The notes under the pieces: generated by a model
What the model saw: only the letters and a program-made list of their open reading frames with translations
The model's database searches: none
What the model was told of the DNA's origin: nothing
Program-made: the position numbers and the translations under genes
Shown here: in pieces, positions 1-6,031 of the stretch
How positions within the stretch are numbered: the stretch's first letter is position 1
Layout: each line of letters starts with the position of its first letter
Assembly (NCBI GenBank): GCA_902782625.1
Contig: CACZNZ010000413.1
Span: forward strand, 1 to 6,095
Reading direction: 5' to 3'
Source: an uncultured Lachnospiraceae bacterium
GTDB taxonomy: Bacteria > Bacillota > Clostridia > Lachnospirales > Lachnospiraceae
DNA length: 6,095 bases

Positions 1-327
1 AAACTGATCCTGCGTCTCCGGAAGGAAAAAGGTAGGGTAAGTCTTTATCTCACAATCCGGATTGATCTCCTGTATTCTTTCTTTTGCAACATCAACTTTA
101 TACTTTCCAACAGTTTTTCTCGTGGCTATAATCTGACGGTTCAGATTCGAGAGGCATACTTTGTCATGGTCGATCAGATCTAAGGCTCCGATCCCCGATC
201 TGGCCAGCGCTTCCACAACATAGCCACCCACTCCGCCGATTCCGAATACTGCCACTTTGCAACGCGAAAGCCTCTCTATCGCATCTTTTCCGTATATCAA
301 CTCAGTTCTGATTAACCACTCTGACAT
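1..327 (-). CDS. tcdA: tRNA threonylcarbamoyladenosine dehydratase (TcdA/CsdL), N-terminal 109 residues
   Basis: Partial gene; the C-terminal part lies beyond the left edge. The family (E1-like, ThiF/MoeB/HesA fold) uses ATP to activate the carboxyl of t6A at position 37 of ANN-decoding tRNAs and cyclises it to ct6A in the cytoplasm. Visible features are the nucleotide-binding glycine loop GIGGVGG (residues 29-35) followed by EALARSGIG, and the block LIDHDKVCLSNLNRQ (51-65) with the Arg and Gln typical of E1-like ATP sites. The wording of both blocks matches TcdA better than ThiF, MoeB or HesA. The start ATG (325-327) is preceded by GAAGGAGGAG (331-340). The gene follows ybaK by 14 bp, so the two are almost certainly co-transcribed. 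The activating ATPase core is present; later metal-binding or C-terminal elements cannot be checked. A different ThiF-family member is possible but less likely. Confidence 0.9.
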   Translation of the reverse strand, partial: MSEWLIRTELIYGKDAIERLSRCKVAVFGIGGVGGYVVEALARSGIGALDLIDHDKVCLSNLNRQIIATRKTVGKYKVDVAKERIQEINPDCEIKTYPTFFLPETQDQF

Positions 328-341
328 AGGCTCCTCCTTCT

Positions 342-821
342 TCAGGTGATATCCGCCAGACGGCATCGTGCAATTTTCGTCAGATCTTCAGGAGACAGTT
401 CAATCTGAAATCCAACTTTCCCTGCACTGACAAAAATCGTATCATACTGCCCGGCTGTCTCATGAAGAAAAGTCGGAAACTGTTTTTTCATTCCAATCGG
501 GGAACACCCCCCATGTACATATCCGGTGAGAGGCAGAAGATCTTTTTGTTTGATCATGCTGACCGCCTTTTCTCCGGCAGCTTTGGCCGCTTTCTTAAGA
601 TCAAGCTCTTTCCCGACCGGAATCACAAACACATAAAAGGATCCTGATTTCCCCTGAGTGACCAGTGTTTTAAACACTTTTTGGGCATCTTCCTTTAAAA
701 GGGCGGCAATTTCCTCCCCGCTCATCGTGGGGTCCGGCTCGTACGTATATGCCTGATAGGGTATTTTCTTTCCATCAAGCACACGCATTACATTTGTTTT
801 ATCTTTGGATTTTGATTTCAT
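342..821 (-). CDS. ybaK: YbaK/EbsC-family Cys-tRNA(Pro)/Cys-tRNA(Cys) deacylase
   Basis: The protein has 159 residues from the chosen start, the same as the E. coli YbaK length I recall. YbaK hydrolyses Cys mischarged on tRNA(Pro) by prolyl-tRNA synthetase, using substrate-assisted chemistry around a conserved lysine. Motifs seen are VFKTL with the expected lysine at K51, the LDLKKAAKA helix (73-81), GGCSPIG (104-110), and SAGKVGFQIEL (132-142). These line up with the canonical family blocks through to the ADI near the C-terminus. Two in-frame ATGs exist. The upstream one (828-830) directly abuts the purine stretch AGAGAGG (831-837), leaving no spacer, while the second (819-821) has that stretch 9 nt upstream, so I chose the second. 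tcdA follows after 14 bp. Members of the wider family include ProXp-ala, YeaK and the ProRS INS domain; the sequence blocks favour true YbaK. Confidence 0.93.
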   Translation of the reverse strand: MKSKSKDKTNVMRVLDGKKIPYQAYTYEPDPTMSGEEIAALLKEDAQKVFKTLVTQGKSGSFYVFVIPVGKELDLKKAAKAAGEKAVSMIKQKDLLPLTGYVHGGCSPIGMKKQFPTFLHETAGQYDTIFVSAGKVGFQIELSPEDLTKIARCRLADIT

Positions 822-861
822 CGGCCGCATCCTCTCTGCCAGATTTCGTTTTCTTCATGGA

Positions 862-897
862 ATGCCCTATTATACCATATTCCGCATTATCCTACAA
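862..897 (-). promoter_or_regulatory. Sigma-A-type promoter for ybaK-tcdA
   Basis: On the minus strand there is a perfect TATAAT -10 box (869-874), preceded by TGG to give an extended -10. A 17-nt spacer separates it from a weak -35, TTGTAG (892-897). Transcription would begin near 862, giving a leader of about 40 nt before the ybaK ATG at 821. This is the only strong promoter seen for the operon. Confidence 0.75.
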
Positions 898-932
898 ATT
901 CAGTATTCAACGAATCTCTTCCGTATGATGTA

Positions 933-961
933 TTGAATTTCCTCAACACGTGGAGTATAAT
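933..961 (+). promoter_or_regulatory. Sigma-A-type promoter for the YunG-like gene
   Basis: TTGAAT (933-938) and TATAAT (956-961) are separated by 17 nt, a near-consensus arrangement. The start of transcription should be near 967-969, giving a leader of about 44 nt. It is divergent from the ybaK promoter, with 35 bp between the two -35 boxes. The predicted start falls inside the inverted repeat at 961-980. Confidence 0.8.
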
Positions 962-980
962 TTATCCGATAACGGATGAG
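961..980. repeat. Inverted repeat at the transcription start of the YunG-like gene
   Basis: ATCCG (964-968) and CGGAT (973-977) are perfectly complementary around a 4-nt ATAA centre. The arms extend to eight pairs if two G-T pairs are allowed. It lies directly after the -10 box, where it could be an operator half-site pair or a short leader hairpin. A chance occurrence cannot be excluded. Confidence 0.4.
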
Positions 981-1011
981 AACAAACAGGTTCATGAAAG
1001 GAGCTCTTACC

Positions 1012-1461
1012 ATGAGCGACAGAGCAGACAAATATCAATTCTACGGATGGAAAGAGGCAGAAAATATCTGCCTTCCTGATGATTCTGATTCTATTATCAA
1101 AACCCCGGCGGATCTTTATGACCGTCTATGTGACATCTGGTGCCGGGAAACCTGCGCTCCGAGAATCCGTGCCGGCTGGACGCCGGAGAATAAAACCTCA
1201 GGACAGTGTTCCATCACATCATTTCTCGTGCAGGATCTCTTCGGCGGCAAGGTATACGGCGTACCACGCCCCGGCGGGACATTCCACTGCTACAATGAAG
1301 TAGATGGCATTGTTTTTGATCTTACCAGTGAACAGTTTGGCGATGAAAAACTTTGTTATGAAAACAATCCTGTCCAAAGCCGGGCAGAACATTTTCAAAA
1401 AGAAGAGAAATATCAGCGTTATCTTCTGCTGAAAGATAAGCTTGCTGCCAGTCTTCATTAA
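1012..1461 (+). CDS. YunG-like family protein with a candidate Cys-His-Asp triad
   Basis: A 149-residue soluble protein with no signal peptide or membrane segment. It resembles the uncharacterised YunG family of Firmicutes: the region TSGQCSITSFLVQDLFGGKV (62-81), then FHCYNEVDGIVFDLTSEQF (91-109). C66 at a helix start, H92 before a short strand, and D103 in the DLT motif have the order and spacing of a papain/transglutaminase-like catalytic triad, so an enzymatic role on an amide or thioester bond is possible. That is an inference; no substrate is known to me. An ATG at 976 would add 12 residues, but it sits about 8 nt from the predicted transcript start with no ribosome binding site. The ATG at 1012 has GAAAGGAG (996-1003) 8 nt upstream and was chosen. 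Its stop overlaps that of the convergent kinase gene by 4 bp. Confidence 0.8.
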   Translation: MSDRADKYQFYGWKEAENICLPDDSDSIIKTPADLYDRLCDIWCRETCAPRIRAGWTPENKTSGQCSITSFLVQDLFGGKVYGVPRPGGTFHCYNEVDGIVFDLTSEQFGDEKLCYENNPVQSRAEHFQKEEKYQRYLLLKDKLAASLH

Positions 1462-3317
1462 GGCACCAGCAGGTCTTCGAGCATCTTCATCATAGCAGGA
1501 ATATCATAAGGCTTTGCAAGATGGCCGTCCATCCCGCCATCAAGCGCCTGCCTGCGATCTTCTTCAAATGCATTTGCCGTCACTGCCACGATTGGAAGTG
1601 CGGCTTTTGTTTTGTCTTCCAAAGCCCGGATCTGCCGTGCTGCTTCATAGCCGTCCATCTTTGGCATCTGGATGTCCATGAGAATCACATCATAGGTTCC
1701 GGCCGGCGCATCGTGAAGCATCTCCACCGCCTGCTCACCGTCCGAAGCGATATCTATGATAAACCCATAATTAGATAGAATATTTTCAGCGATGATCTGA
1801 TTCATCTCATTATCTTCCGCAAGCAAAATCCTCTTGCCCGCAAACGGATTACTCACCTGTTTCTGCACAGAAGCAGTTTGATCAGGTTTTTCCTCCGCAC
1901 GAGCCGGTATTTCTGGCGGATATCCGGCTTTACAGGGAATTGTCACCGTAAACTCAGTACCTTTCCCTGTTTCGCTGTCAACCAGAATCGTGCCGTTCAT
2001 CATATCCACGATACTTTTCGTTATGGCCATCCCAAGACCTGTTCCCTGGATATTGCTGACTGTGCTGGTCCTTTCTCTTGTAAATGTATCAAAAATGGTC
2101 TCCCTGAATTCTTCGCTCATCCCTATTCCAGTATCATGAATACGGAATTCAAAAACAGGGCAGCCTTCCTCATTCGGAGGCAGTTCTTTTATATGCAGAC
2201 TGATCGTCCCTTCTTGCGGTGTGAATTTGACCGCATTGGATAAAATGTTTAATAAGATCTGATTCAATCTGAGCCTGTCAACCTTGATATACTCATGATC
2301 AAGCTTTTCAATCTCTACGTTCAGATTAATGTTTTTTGCATCGGCACCGGACTGTGTGATTATCTGAACATCATGTACCAGACCCGGCAGACATACCGAT
2401 TCTTCCTGCAGCGTCATTTTCCCGCTTTCGATGCGGCTCATATCAAGCACATCGTTGATCAGACTTAGAAGATGCTGACTGGCAATGTGTATCTTATCAA
2501 GATAATCCTCGACCTGTTCCCTGTTGTCGAGACTGTTCTTGGAAAGGGTCGTAAATCCTATGATGGCATTCATCGGTGTACGAATATCATGGGACATATT
2601 ATTCAGAAAAGTCGTCTTGGCTTTGTTCGCATATTCCAGTTCCTTACGATACTCTTCCTTTTCATCTTCCACAACAAAACTGTGCAAAAGACAGGTGCCA
2701 AGCATATACCCCATGGCATAAAGAGGCAGGAGTGGATAGACAATCTGGAATGATATCAACAGTACCATGACGATACCAAAGAAGCCAATCGTCTGGTGTC
2801 TGAGTTTTACGGTCCCCTCCGACGTAGAAGAAATATAAAGGGTATAAACCGATGTCACTAAAAACATAAGGATCTGGAAGGCCAGTGTGACGTATCTCAG
2901 GCTGCCTGCATGGTAGCCGCCGCTTTCATCGAACCAGAAAAGAACCGGGGTAAAAAAGTTGACGATCACGATGATGATCTCAAATCCCAAAAACAGATTT
3001 CCGGTATAATAGAGCATTTTATCAAAGGTATTCCAGCTTTCCAGGTAAGCGATCACATACCAGGTCCAAAGCATAACCGATGCGGCCATGGCAACAAAAT
3101 ACAACGAAGTATCAATGTATTGGAGCTTCGTCAGTCTGAACACGTCAAGAATCCCCCAGAGCGCATCGGTAACATAGTAGCTTAAAACGCCCAGCAGAAA
3201 ATTACGATATTTTCTTTTTGTCGGGGAGAGTTCTTCCGATTCACGAACCCACAGAATATCCCGGTTAATAATCAGCAGTATCAATGCTGCCAGAATTCCT
3301 ATAATGGAATAAGTCAT
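1458..3317 (-). CDS. Hybrid sensor histidine kinase with multi-pass membrane sensor and C-terminal receiver
   Basis: 619 residues. About seven hydrophobic segments (roughly 2-18, 36-59, 68-92, 101-126, 138-162, 175-196, 198-216) make an integral-membrane sensor with no large extracellular domain. A short charged helical linker (217-238) leads to the phosphoacceptor domain SHDIRTPMN with H243. The ATPase has its N box around N352-N361, the G1 box DTGIGM (395-400) and the G2 box GTGLGMA (425-431). A Pro/Glu-rich linker (463-492) joins a receiver with acidic E501/D502, phosphoacceptor D548, T580 and K602, all intact. There is no HAMP, PAS, HPt or DNA-binding domain. An upstream ATG in the same frame would begin inside the glycosyltransferase gene. 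The ATG at 3315-3317 was chosen because AGGAG (3325-3329) precedes it by 7 nt and the membrane domain begins there. It is last in the operon and starts 10 bp after the glycosyltransferase stop. The stimulus is unknown. Confidence 0.93.
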   Translation of the reverse strand: MTYSIIGILAALILLIINRDILWVRESEELSPTKRKYRNFLLGVLSYYVTDALWGILDVFRLTKLQYIDTSLYFVAMAASVMLWTWYVIAYLESWNTFDKMLYYTGNLFLGFEIIIVIVNFFTPVLFWFDESGGYHAGSLRYVTLAFQILMFLVTSVYTLYISSTSEGTVKLRHQTIGFFGIVMVLLISFQIVYPLLPLYAMGYMLGTCLLHSFVVEDEKEEYRKELEYANKAKTTFLNNMSHDIRTPMNAIIGFTTLSKNSLDNREQVEDYLDKIHIASQHLLSLINDVLDMSRIESGKMTLQEESVCLPGLVHDVQIITQSGADAKNINLNVEIEKLDHEYIKVDRLRLNQILLNILSNAVKFTPQEGTISLHIKELPPNEEGCPVFEFRIHDTGIGMSEEFRETIFDTFTRERTSTVSNIQGTGLGMAITKSIVDMMNGTILVDSETGKGTEFTVTIPCKAGYPPEIPARAEEKPDQTASVQKQVSNPFAGKRILLAEDNEMNQIIAENILSNYGFIIDIASDGEQAVEMLHDAPAGTYDVILMDIQMPKMDGYEAARQIRALEDKTKAALPIVAVTANAFEEDRRQALDGGMDGHLAKPYDIPAMMKMLEDLLVP

Positions 3318-3324
3318 GTCCGTT

Positions 3325-3330
3325 CTCCTA
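3325..3330 (-). promoter_or_regulatory. Kinase ribosome binding site overlapping the upstream stop codon
   Basis: The minus strand reads TAGGAG, where TAG is the glycosyltransferase stop (3328-3330) and AGGAG (3325-3329) is the Shine-Dalgarno sequence for the kinase. This arrangement suggests translational coupling of the two proteins and fixes the kinase start at 3317. Confidence 0.75.
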
Positions 3331-4482
3331 TAAACTTTCCAAAAATGCTCTGGCTTCCTTCGTTCCGCCGCTTGACCGGAAACTTTCGGATATCCTGATC
3401 GCATTTTCCTTATAAGAAGGTTCTGTCATTATTTCATTTAATGCCATCATTATATCCTCTTCCGAGATGGATTTCAATCGGATACCGGCACCAAGTTCCT
3501 CTGTTCTTTTTGCGACAGCTCCCTGTTCAGGAGTCTGCGGAAACAGCACCAGCGGAACCTCATAATACAAGCCCTCGGAAACCGAATTCATCCCACAGTG
3601 CGTGATAAATGCATCGGCAATCTGAAGCACGGCCATCTGATCTACAGACTCATAAATCCGGATATTGTCCGGCAGATCCTCAAAATGTTCTGTATTTGTC
3701 CCCATGGAGATGATAACCTGCCAGTCTGTCTCTCCGAGCACATGAATACAGTTCCGATAGAATTCTTTGTTCTGATTGACTGTCCCCATGGAGATATATA
3801 TGGTTTTTTCAGCTGTTTTCTCATAAGATGTCGTGACGGGCCGGACCAAAGGCCCGATAAAATGATACCGGTCAGAAAATGTTTCTGCACAAGGCTGGAA
3901 GTATCTGGACGTATATACAATCGTATTCGTCTCATTGTCATTCTGTACGATATCAAGCAATCCTTTCACCGGATAACCCTTTTCCCGAAGCCGTCTGATC
4001 TGCTTCTGGATCCTCGGCATGGAAAACAGCATCTTTGCGATATCCCACGGAGTCTCTTTCATATACTTCGCTGAATACCGGTTAAAGGCGAACGTCGTCG
4101 TGGAAGACACATAGGGGAGTCCATGTTTCATCGCCACAAGTTTCCCCCAGAAAGCAACCGAGTCGGAGACGATAAAATCAGGTTTAATCTCTTCGATTTT
4201 CCTTGTGGTCATCTCATCTAATGCCAACGTCGAAGAGACAAGCAGTTCTGTGGCGAACACCTTGTCTTTTCCGACCCGGTCTGCGTTCTCTTTATCCTCC
4301 ATATCAAAATCATATCCATCACAGCCAATGAACACAGCACCCGCCTGCTCGATCTTTTCCCGGAACATTTCAAAGGAAAAGTAATAAACCTGATGACCCG
4401 CATCTGTCAGTTCTTTTACGAGTCCGAGCGTCGGATTGGTATGTCCATGGGCCGGGATACAAAACCATGCAATTTTTTTCAT
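3328..4482 (-). CDS. GT1 family glycosyltransferase, macrolide glycosyltransferase (MGT/YjiC-like) type
   Basis: 384 residues, close to the usual size of about 390-400 for this family of two-Rossmann (GT-B) enzymes, which move a sugar from a UDP-sugar to a hydroxyl of a small hydrophobic acceptor. The N-terminal acceptor half has PAHGHTNPTLGL (10-21) with the presumed catalytic His of the HGH motif and its partner Asp in VSDSVAFWG (D107). The C-terminal donor half has ISMGT (230-234), the UDP-binding HCGMNSVSEG (H295 to G304) and PQTPEQ (315-320). In the last motif the usual Asp before Gln, which contacts the sugar, is Glu319, a conservative change. No signal peptide or membrane segment is present, so it should be cytoplasmic. 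Relatives are Bacillus YjiC/YojK and Streptomyces OleD; acceptor and donor cannot be read from sequence. The ribosome binding site is weak (AAGAG, 4491-4495). It lies 47 bp after the hydrolase gene. Confidence 0.9.
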   Translation of the reverse strand: MKKIAWFCIPAHGHTNPTLGLVKELTDAGHQVYYFSFEMFREKIEQAGAVFIGCDGYDFDMEDKENADRVGKDKVFATELLVSSTLALDEMTTRKIEEIKPDFIVSDSVAFWGKLVAMKHGLPYVSSTTTFAFNRYSAKYMKETPWDIAKMLFSMPRIQKQIRRLREKGYPVKGLLDIVQNDNETNTIVYTSRYFQPCAETFSDRYHFIGPLVRPVTTSYEKTAEKTIYISMGTVNQNKEFYRNCIHVLGETDWQVIISMGTNTEHFEDLPDNIRIYESVDQMAVLQIADAFITHCGMNSVSEGLYYEVPLVLFPQTPEQGAVAKRTEELGAGIRLKSISEEDIMMALNEIMTEPSYKENAIRISESFRSSGGTKEARAFLESL

Positions 4483-4502
4483 AAATTTGTCTCTTTACCT
4501 TA

Positions 4503-4514
4503 CTTTGATCAAAG
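4503..4514. repeat. 12-bp perfect palindrome in the hydrolase-glycosyltransferase gap
   Basis: CTTTGATCAAAG is a perfect palindrome in the 47-bp gap, the longest gap inside the operon. It is too short and lacks a T-run to act as a terminator. It could be a small regulator site or a weak RNA hairpin upstream of the glycosyltransferase ribosome binding site. It may also be chance. Confidence 0.35.
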
Positions 4515-4529
4515 AAGAGGTTGTCACAA

Positions 4530-5354
4530 TCAAATCTGATGAAGTACTTTGCTGACTTCTTCTGTAAACTTCTCAGGGTAGTCACTGACCAGCATATGTG
4601 TGCTTTTCGGGAACATCACAGCTCTGTACGGTGTCACAATATGTTCTTTGTACCAGTCTGCAAGATCCGGTGAAAACAGCGAACCGGGATCCGCATAAAA
4701 ATAAGTAACCGGAACAGCGATCTGTCCTACTGTCGAACGGTTATCCTGGATTTTCATGGACTGCGCCAGACTTTTCAGTACGGATTCATCACAGTTTGCC
4801 AATCTTCTTTTCAGAGGTTTCTTAAGAAGAAATGCGGGTATTTTTTTCAGCTTTGGTATGGCTCCAATGGCAAATTCCTTATACAGGGAGTAAAAATCCT
4901 TATTCGCATCTGCCTCCATGTCTTCCTTCGTATATCTGCCCTGATAGAGCCCCAGTTTCCATTCCTCATCATTGAGCTGTTTCGGTGTCATGTCGCAAAG
5001 AATAATCTGTTTCAGGCTGTCGCATCCATAGATCCTGACATAGTTGAATATGACACCGGCTCCCATGGACCATCCAAGAAGCGTGACATTGGAAAGCTGA
5101 AGTCCCTGTATGATTTCATGCAGGTCGCCGGTCAGTGTTTCCATCGTTGGATTTCCGCTGTTGGCTTCTTTGCTTTTTCCGTGTCCCCGGTAATCATAGA
5201 TAATGCATCTGGCCTTTTTTTGCAGGCTTTCCATCGGCTTTAGATAGATTTCATGAGTACTTGTCCACCCGTGCATCATGATCAGGGTATCCGGGCCGTC
5301 TCCTTTGTCCTCATAATACAGTTGCTCCCCGTCGCTAAGAGTAAAATAACTCAT
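4530..5354 (-). CDS. Alpha/beta hydrolase fold protein
   Basis: 274 residues, a typical single-domain size for the family, with no signal peptide. Visible features in order are the oxyanion-hole segment MHGWTS (27-32), DYRGHGKS (54-61) after strand 4, the nucleophile elbow GWSMGAG with Ser96, a helical cap region rich in Lys (about 127-205), the acid in YADPGSLF (Asp222), and the catalytic His in STHMLV (His253). The Ser-Asp-His triad is therefore complete and activity on an ester, lactone, amide or C-C bond is expected. The motifs resemble the haloperoxidase/esterase-like group, but substrate cannot be assigned. The start ATG (5352-5354) has AAGGAGG (5364-5370) 9 nt upstream. It starts 33 bp after the lipoprotein gene. 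Sitting next to a GT1 glycosyltransferase, it might act on the same small molecule, which is an inference. Confidence 0.9.
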   Translation of the reverse strand: MSYFTLSDGEQLYYEDKGDGPDTLIMMHGWTSTHEIYLKPMESLQKKARCIIYDYRGHGKSKEANSGNPTMETLTGDLHEIIQGLQLSNVTLLGWSMGAGVIFNYVRIYGCDSLKQIILCDMTPKQLNDEEWKLGLYQGRYTKEDMEADANKDFYSLYKEFAIGAIPKLKKIPAFLLKKPLKRRLANCDESVLKSLAQSMKIQDNRSTVGQIAVPVTYFYADPGSLFSPDLADWYKEHIVTPYRAVMFPKSTHMLVSDYPEKFTEEVSKVLHQI

Positions 5355-5387
5355 AATATTATGCCTCCTTCTGATTTACATCTCGCT

Positions 5388-5816
5388 CTACTCTATCTCC
5401 ATCTCTGGCAGCTCCGGCACCTCATCAATCGTACCGCTTACTCCTCCGGTTACGGACATTACTTTAATCTGCTTTGAATCAGTTACTTTCAATTCATAAG
5501 ACAGCCTGTCATCATCCTCACTCGGTTCCCAGGGCTGGGAGTACGTAAAGGTAATCTTGGTCAGCCCTTTTTCTTTAGGTTTCAATGTGAAAATCTGTGT
5601 TCCGCCCACTCCGACAGCTTCTTCGTCTGTCTCTTTTTCGACATATTCTGAATTAATCTCAAAAAGCTCTTTATCCTGTTCAGCCTGCCACTCATATCCC
5701 GTTGTCGGATTCGATGGCAGCTTGATCTTTGCCGTCTGTGGCTTACTTCCTTTACATGCAGTAATCATGACAGTAATACCAATGATCATGGTGATGGTTA
5801 TGAATGCTCTTTTCAT
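5388..5816 (-). CDS. Chagasin-like (I42) protease inhibitor family lipoprotein
   Basis: 142 residues. The N-terminus is a lipoprotein signal peptide: MKR, a hydrophobic stretch, then the lipobox ITAC with lipidated Cys21, so the mature protein should be anchored on the outer face of the membrane. The mature part has the three inhibitor loops of the I42 family: NPTTGYEW (36-43), GVGGTQIF (69-76), and QPWEP (94-98) where the family usually has RPW. In chagasin these loops fill the active site of papain-like cysteine peptidases. After the domain there is an added acidic tail (about 121-142, rich in Glu and Pro) not typical of chagasin. The start has GAGG (5825-5828) 8 nt upstream, with AAAGG just beyond. 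It is the first gene of the four-gene operon. Inhibitory activity is inferred from family; Arg-to-Gln in loop 6 may weaken or change the target. Confidence 0.88.
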   Translation of the reverse strand: MKRAFITITMIIGITVMITACKGSKPQTAKIKLPSNPTTGYEWQAEQDKELFEINSEYVEKETDEEAVGVGGTQIFTLKPKEKGLTKITFTYSQPWEPSEDDDRLSYELKVTDSKQIKVMSVTGGVSGTIDEVPELPEMEIE

Positions 5817-5861
5817 CGTATTATCCTCATCCTTTCTGGTCTATATGGCACATTTTTTTCT

Positions 5862-5890
5862 ATCATACTACCTTTCCCTGATTAGAGCAA
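5862..5890 (-). promoter_or_regulatory. Candidate promoter of the four-gene lipoprotein-to-kinase operon
   Basis: On the minus strand, TTGCTC (5885-5890) and TATGAT (5862-5867) are separated by 17 nt. The -10 box has five of six consensus bases and the -35 box three. The transcript would start near 5855, giving a leader of about 40 nt before the lipoprotein ATG. No comparable promoter was found in the gaps between the later genes. Confidence 0.55.
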
Positions 5891-5950
5891 GCCGGCCATC
5901 GCCAAGAACATGAAAAGAGAAAACAGTCTTGTTGCACATGCACAAAACGG

Positions 5951-5980
5951 TTGCGAACAGGCCCTTGATTATGGTAAAAT
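5951..5980 (+). promoter_or_regulatory. Promoter of the right-edge gene
   Basis: TTGCGA (5951-5956) and TAAAAT (5975-5980) are spaced by 18 nt. TGG before the -10 box makes it an extended -10. Transcription would start near 5987, giving a leader of about 45 nt. A tandem TGCACA pair (5933-5944) lies just upstream of the -35 box. Confidence 0.65.
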
Positions 5981-6031
5981 GAAACAAGCAATTTATTGAT
6001 TAATTCAAATCAACAGGAGGAAGTGTGTCGT

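Noticed and set aside
976..1011. Longer start (ATG at 976 or 994) for the YunG-like protein
   Set aside because: The 976 codon is about 8 nt from the predicted transcript start without a ribosome binding site, and the 994 codon overlaps the Shine-Dalgarno sequence used by the ATG at 1012.
3318..3404. N-terminal extension of the kinase reading frame to an upstream ATG
   Set aside because: It lies inside the glycosyltransferase coding end, is hydrophilic and has no fitting ribosome binding site, while the ATG at 3317 has AGGAG at 7 nt and starts directly at the membrane segment.
3642..3956. 104-codon open frame on the minus strand in another phase of the glycosyltransferase gene
   Set aside because: It is fully inside a gene with all GT1 motifs, and its translation shows no domain or ribosome binding site.
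3598..4074. 158-codon plus-strand open frame opposite the glycosyltransferase gene
   Set aside because: Antisense shadow with low-complexity Cys/His/Ile-rich translation and no promoter or ribosome binding site.
5891..5896. GCCGGC palindrome in the divergent intergenic region
   Set aside because: A six-base palindrome is expected by chance at this frequency and is not aligned with either promoter in a meaningful way.
5557..5913. 118-codon plus-strand open frame opposite the I42 lipoprotein
   Set aside because: Antisense shadow: its hydrophobic stretch mirrors the signal peptide region of the real gene, and it has no ribosome binding site.
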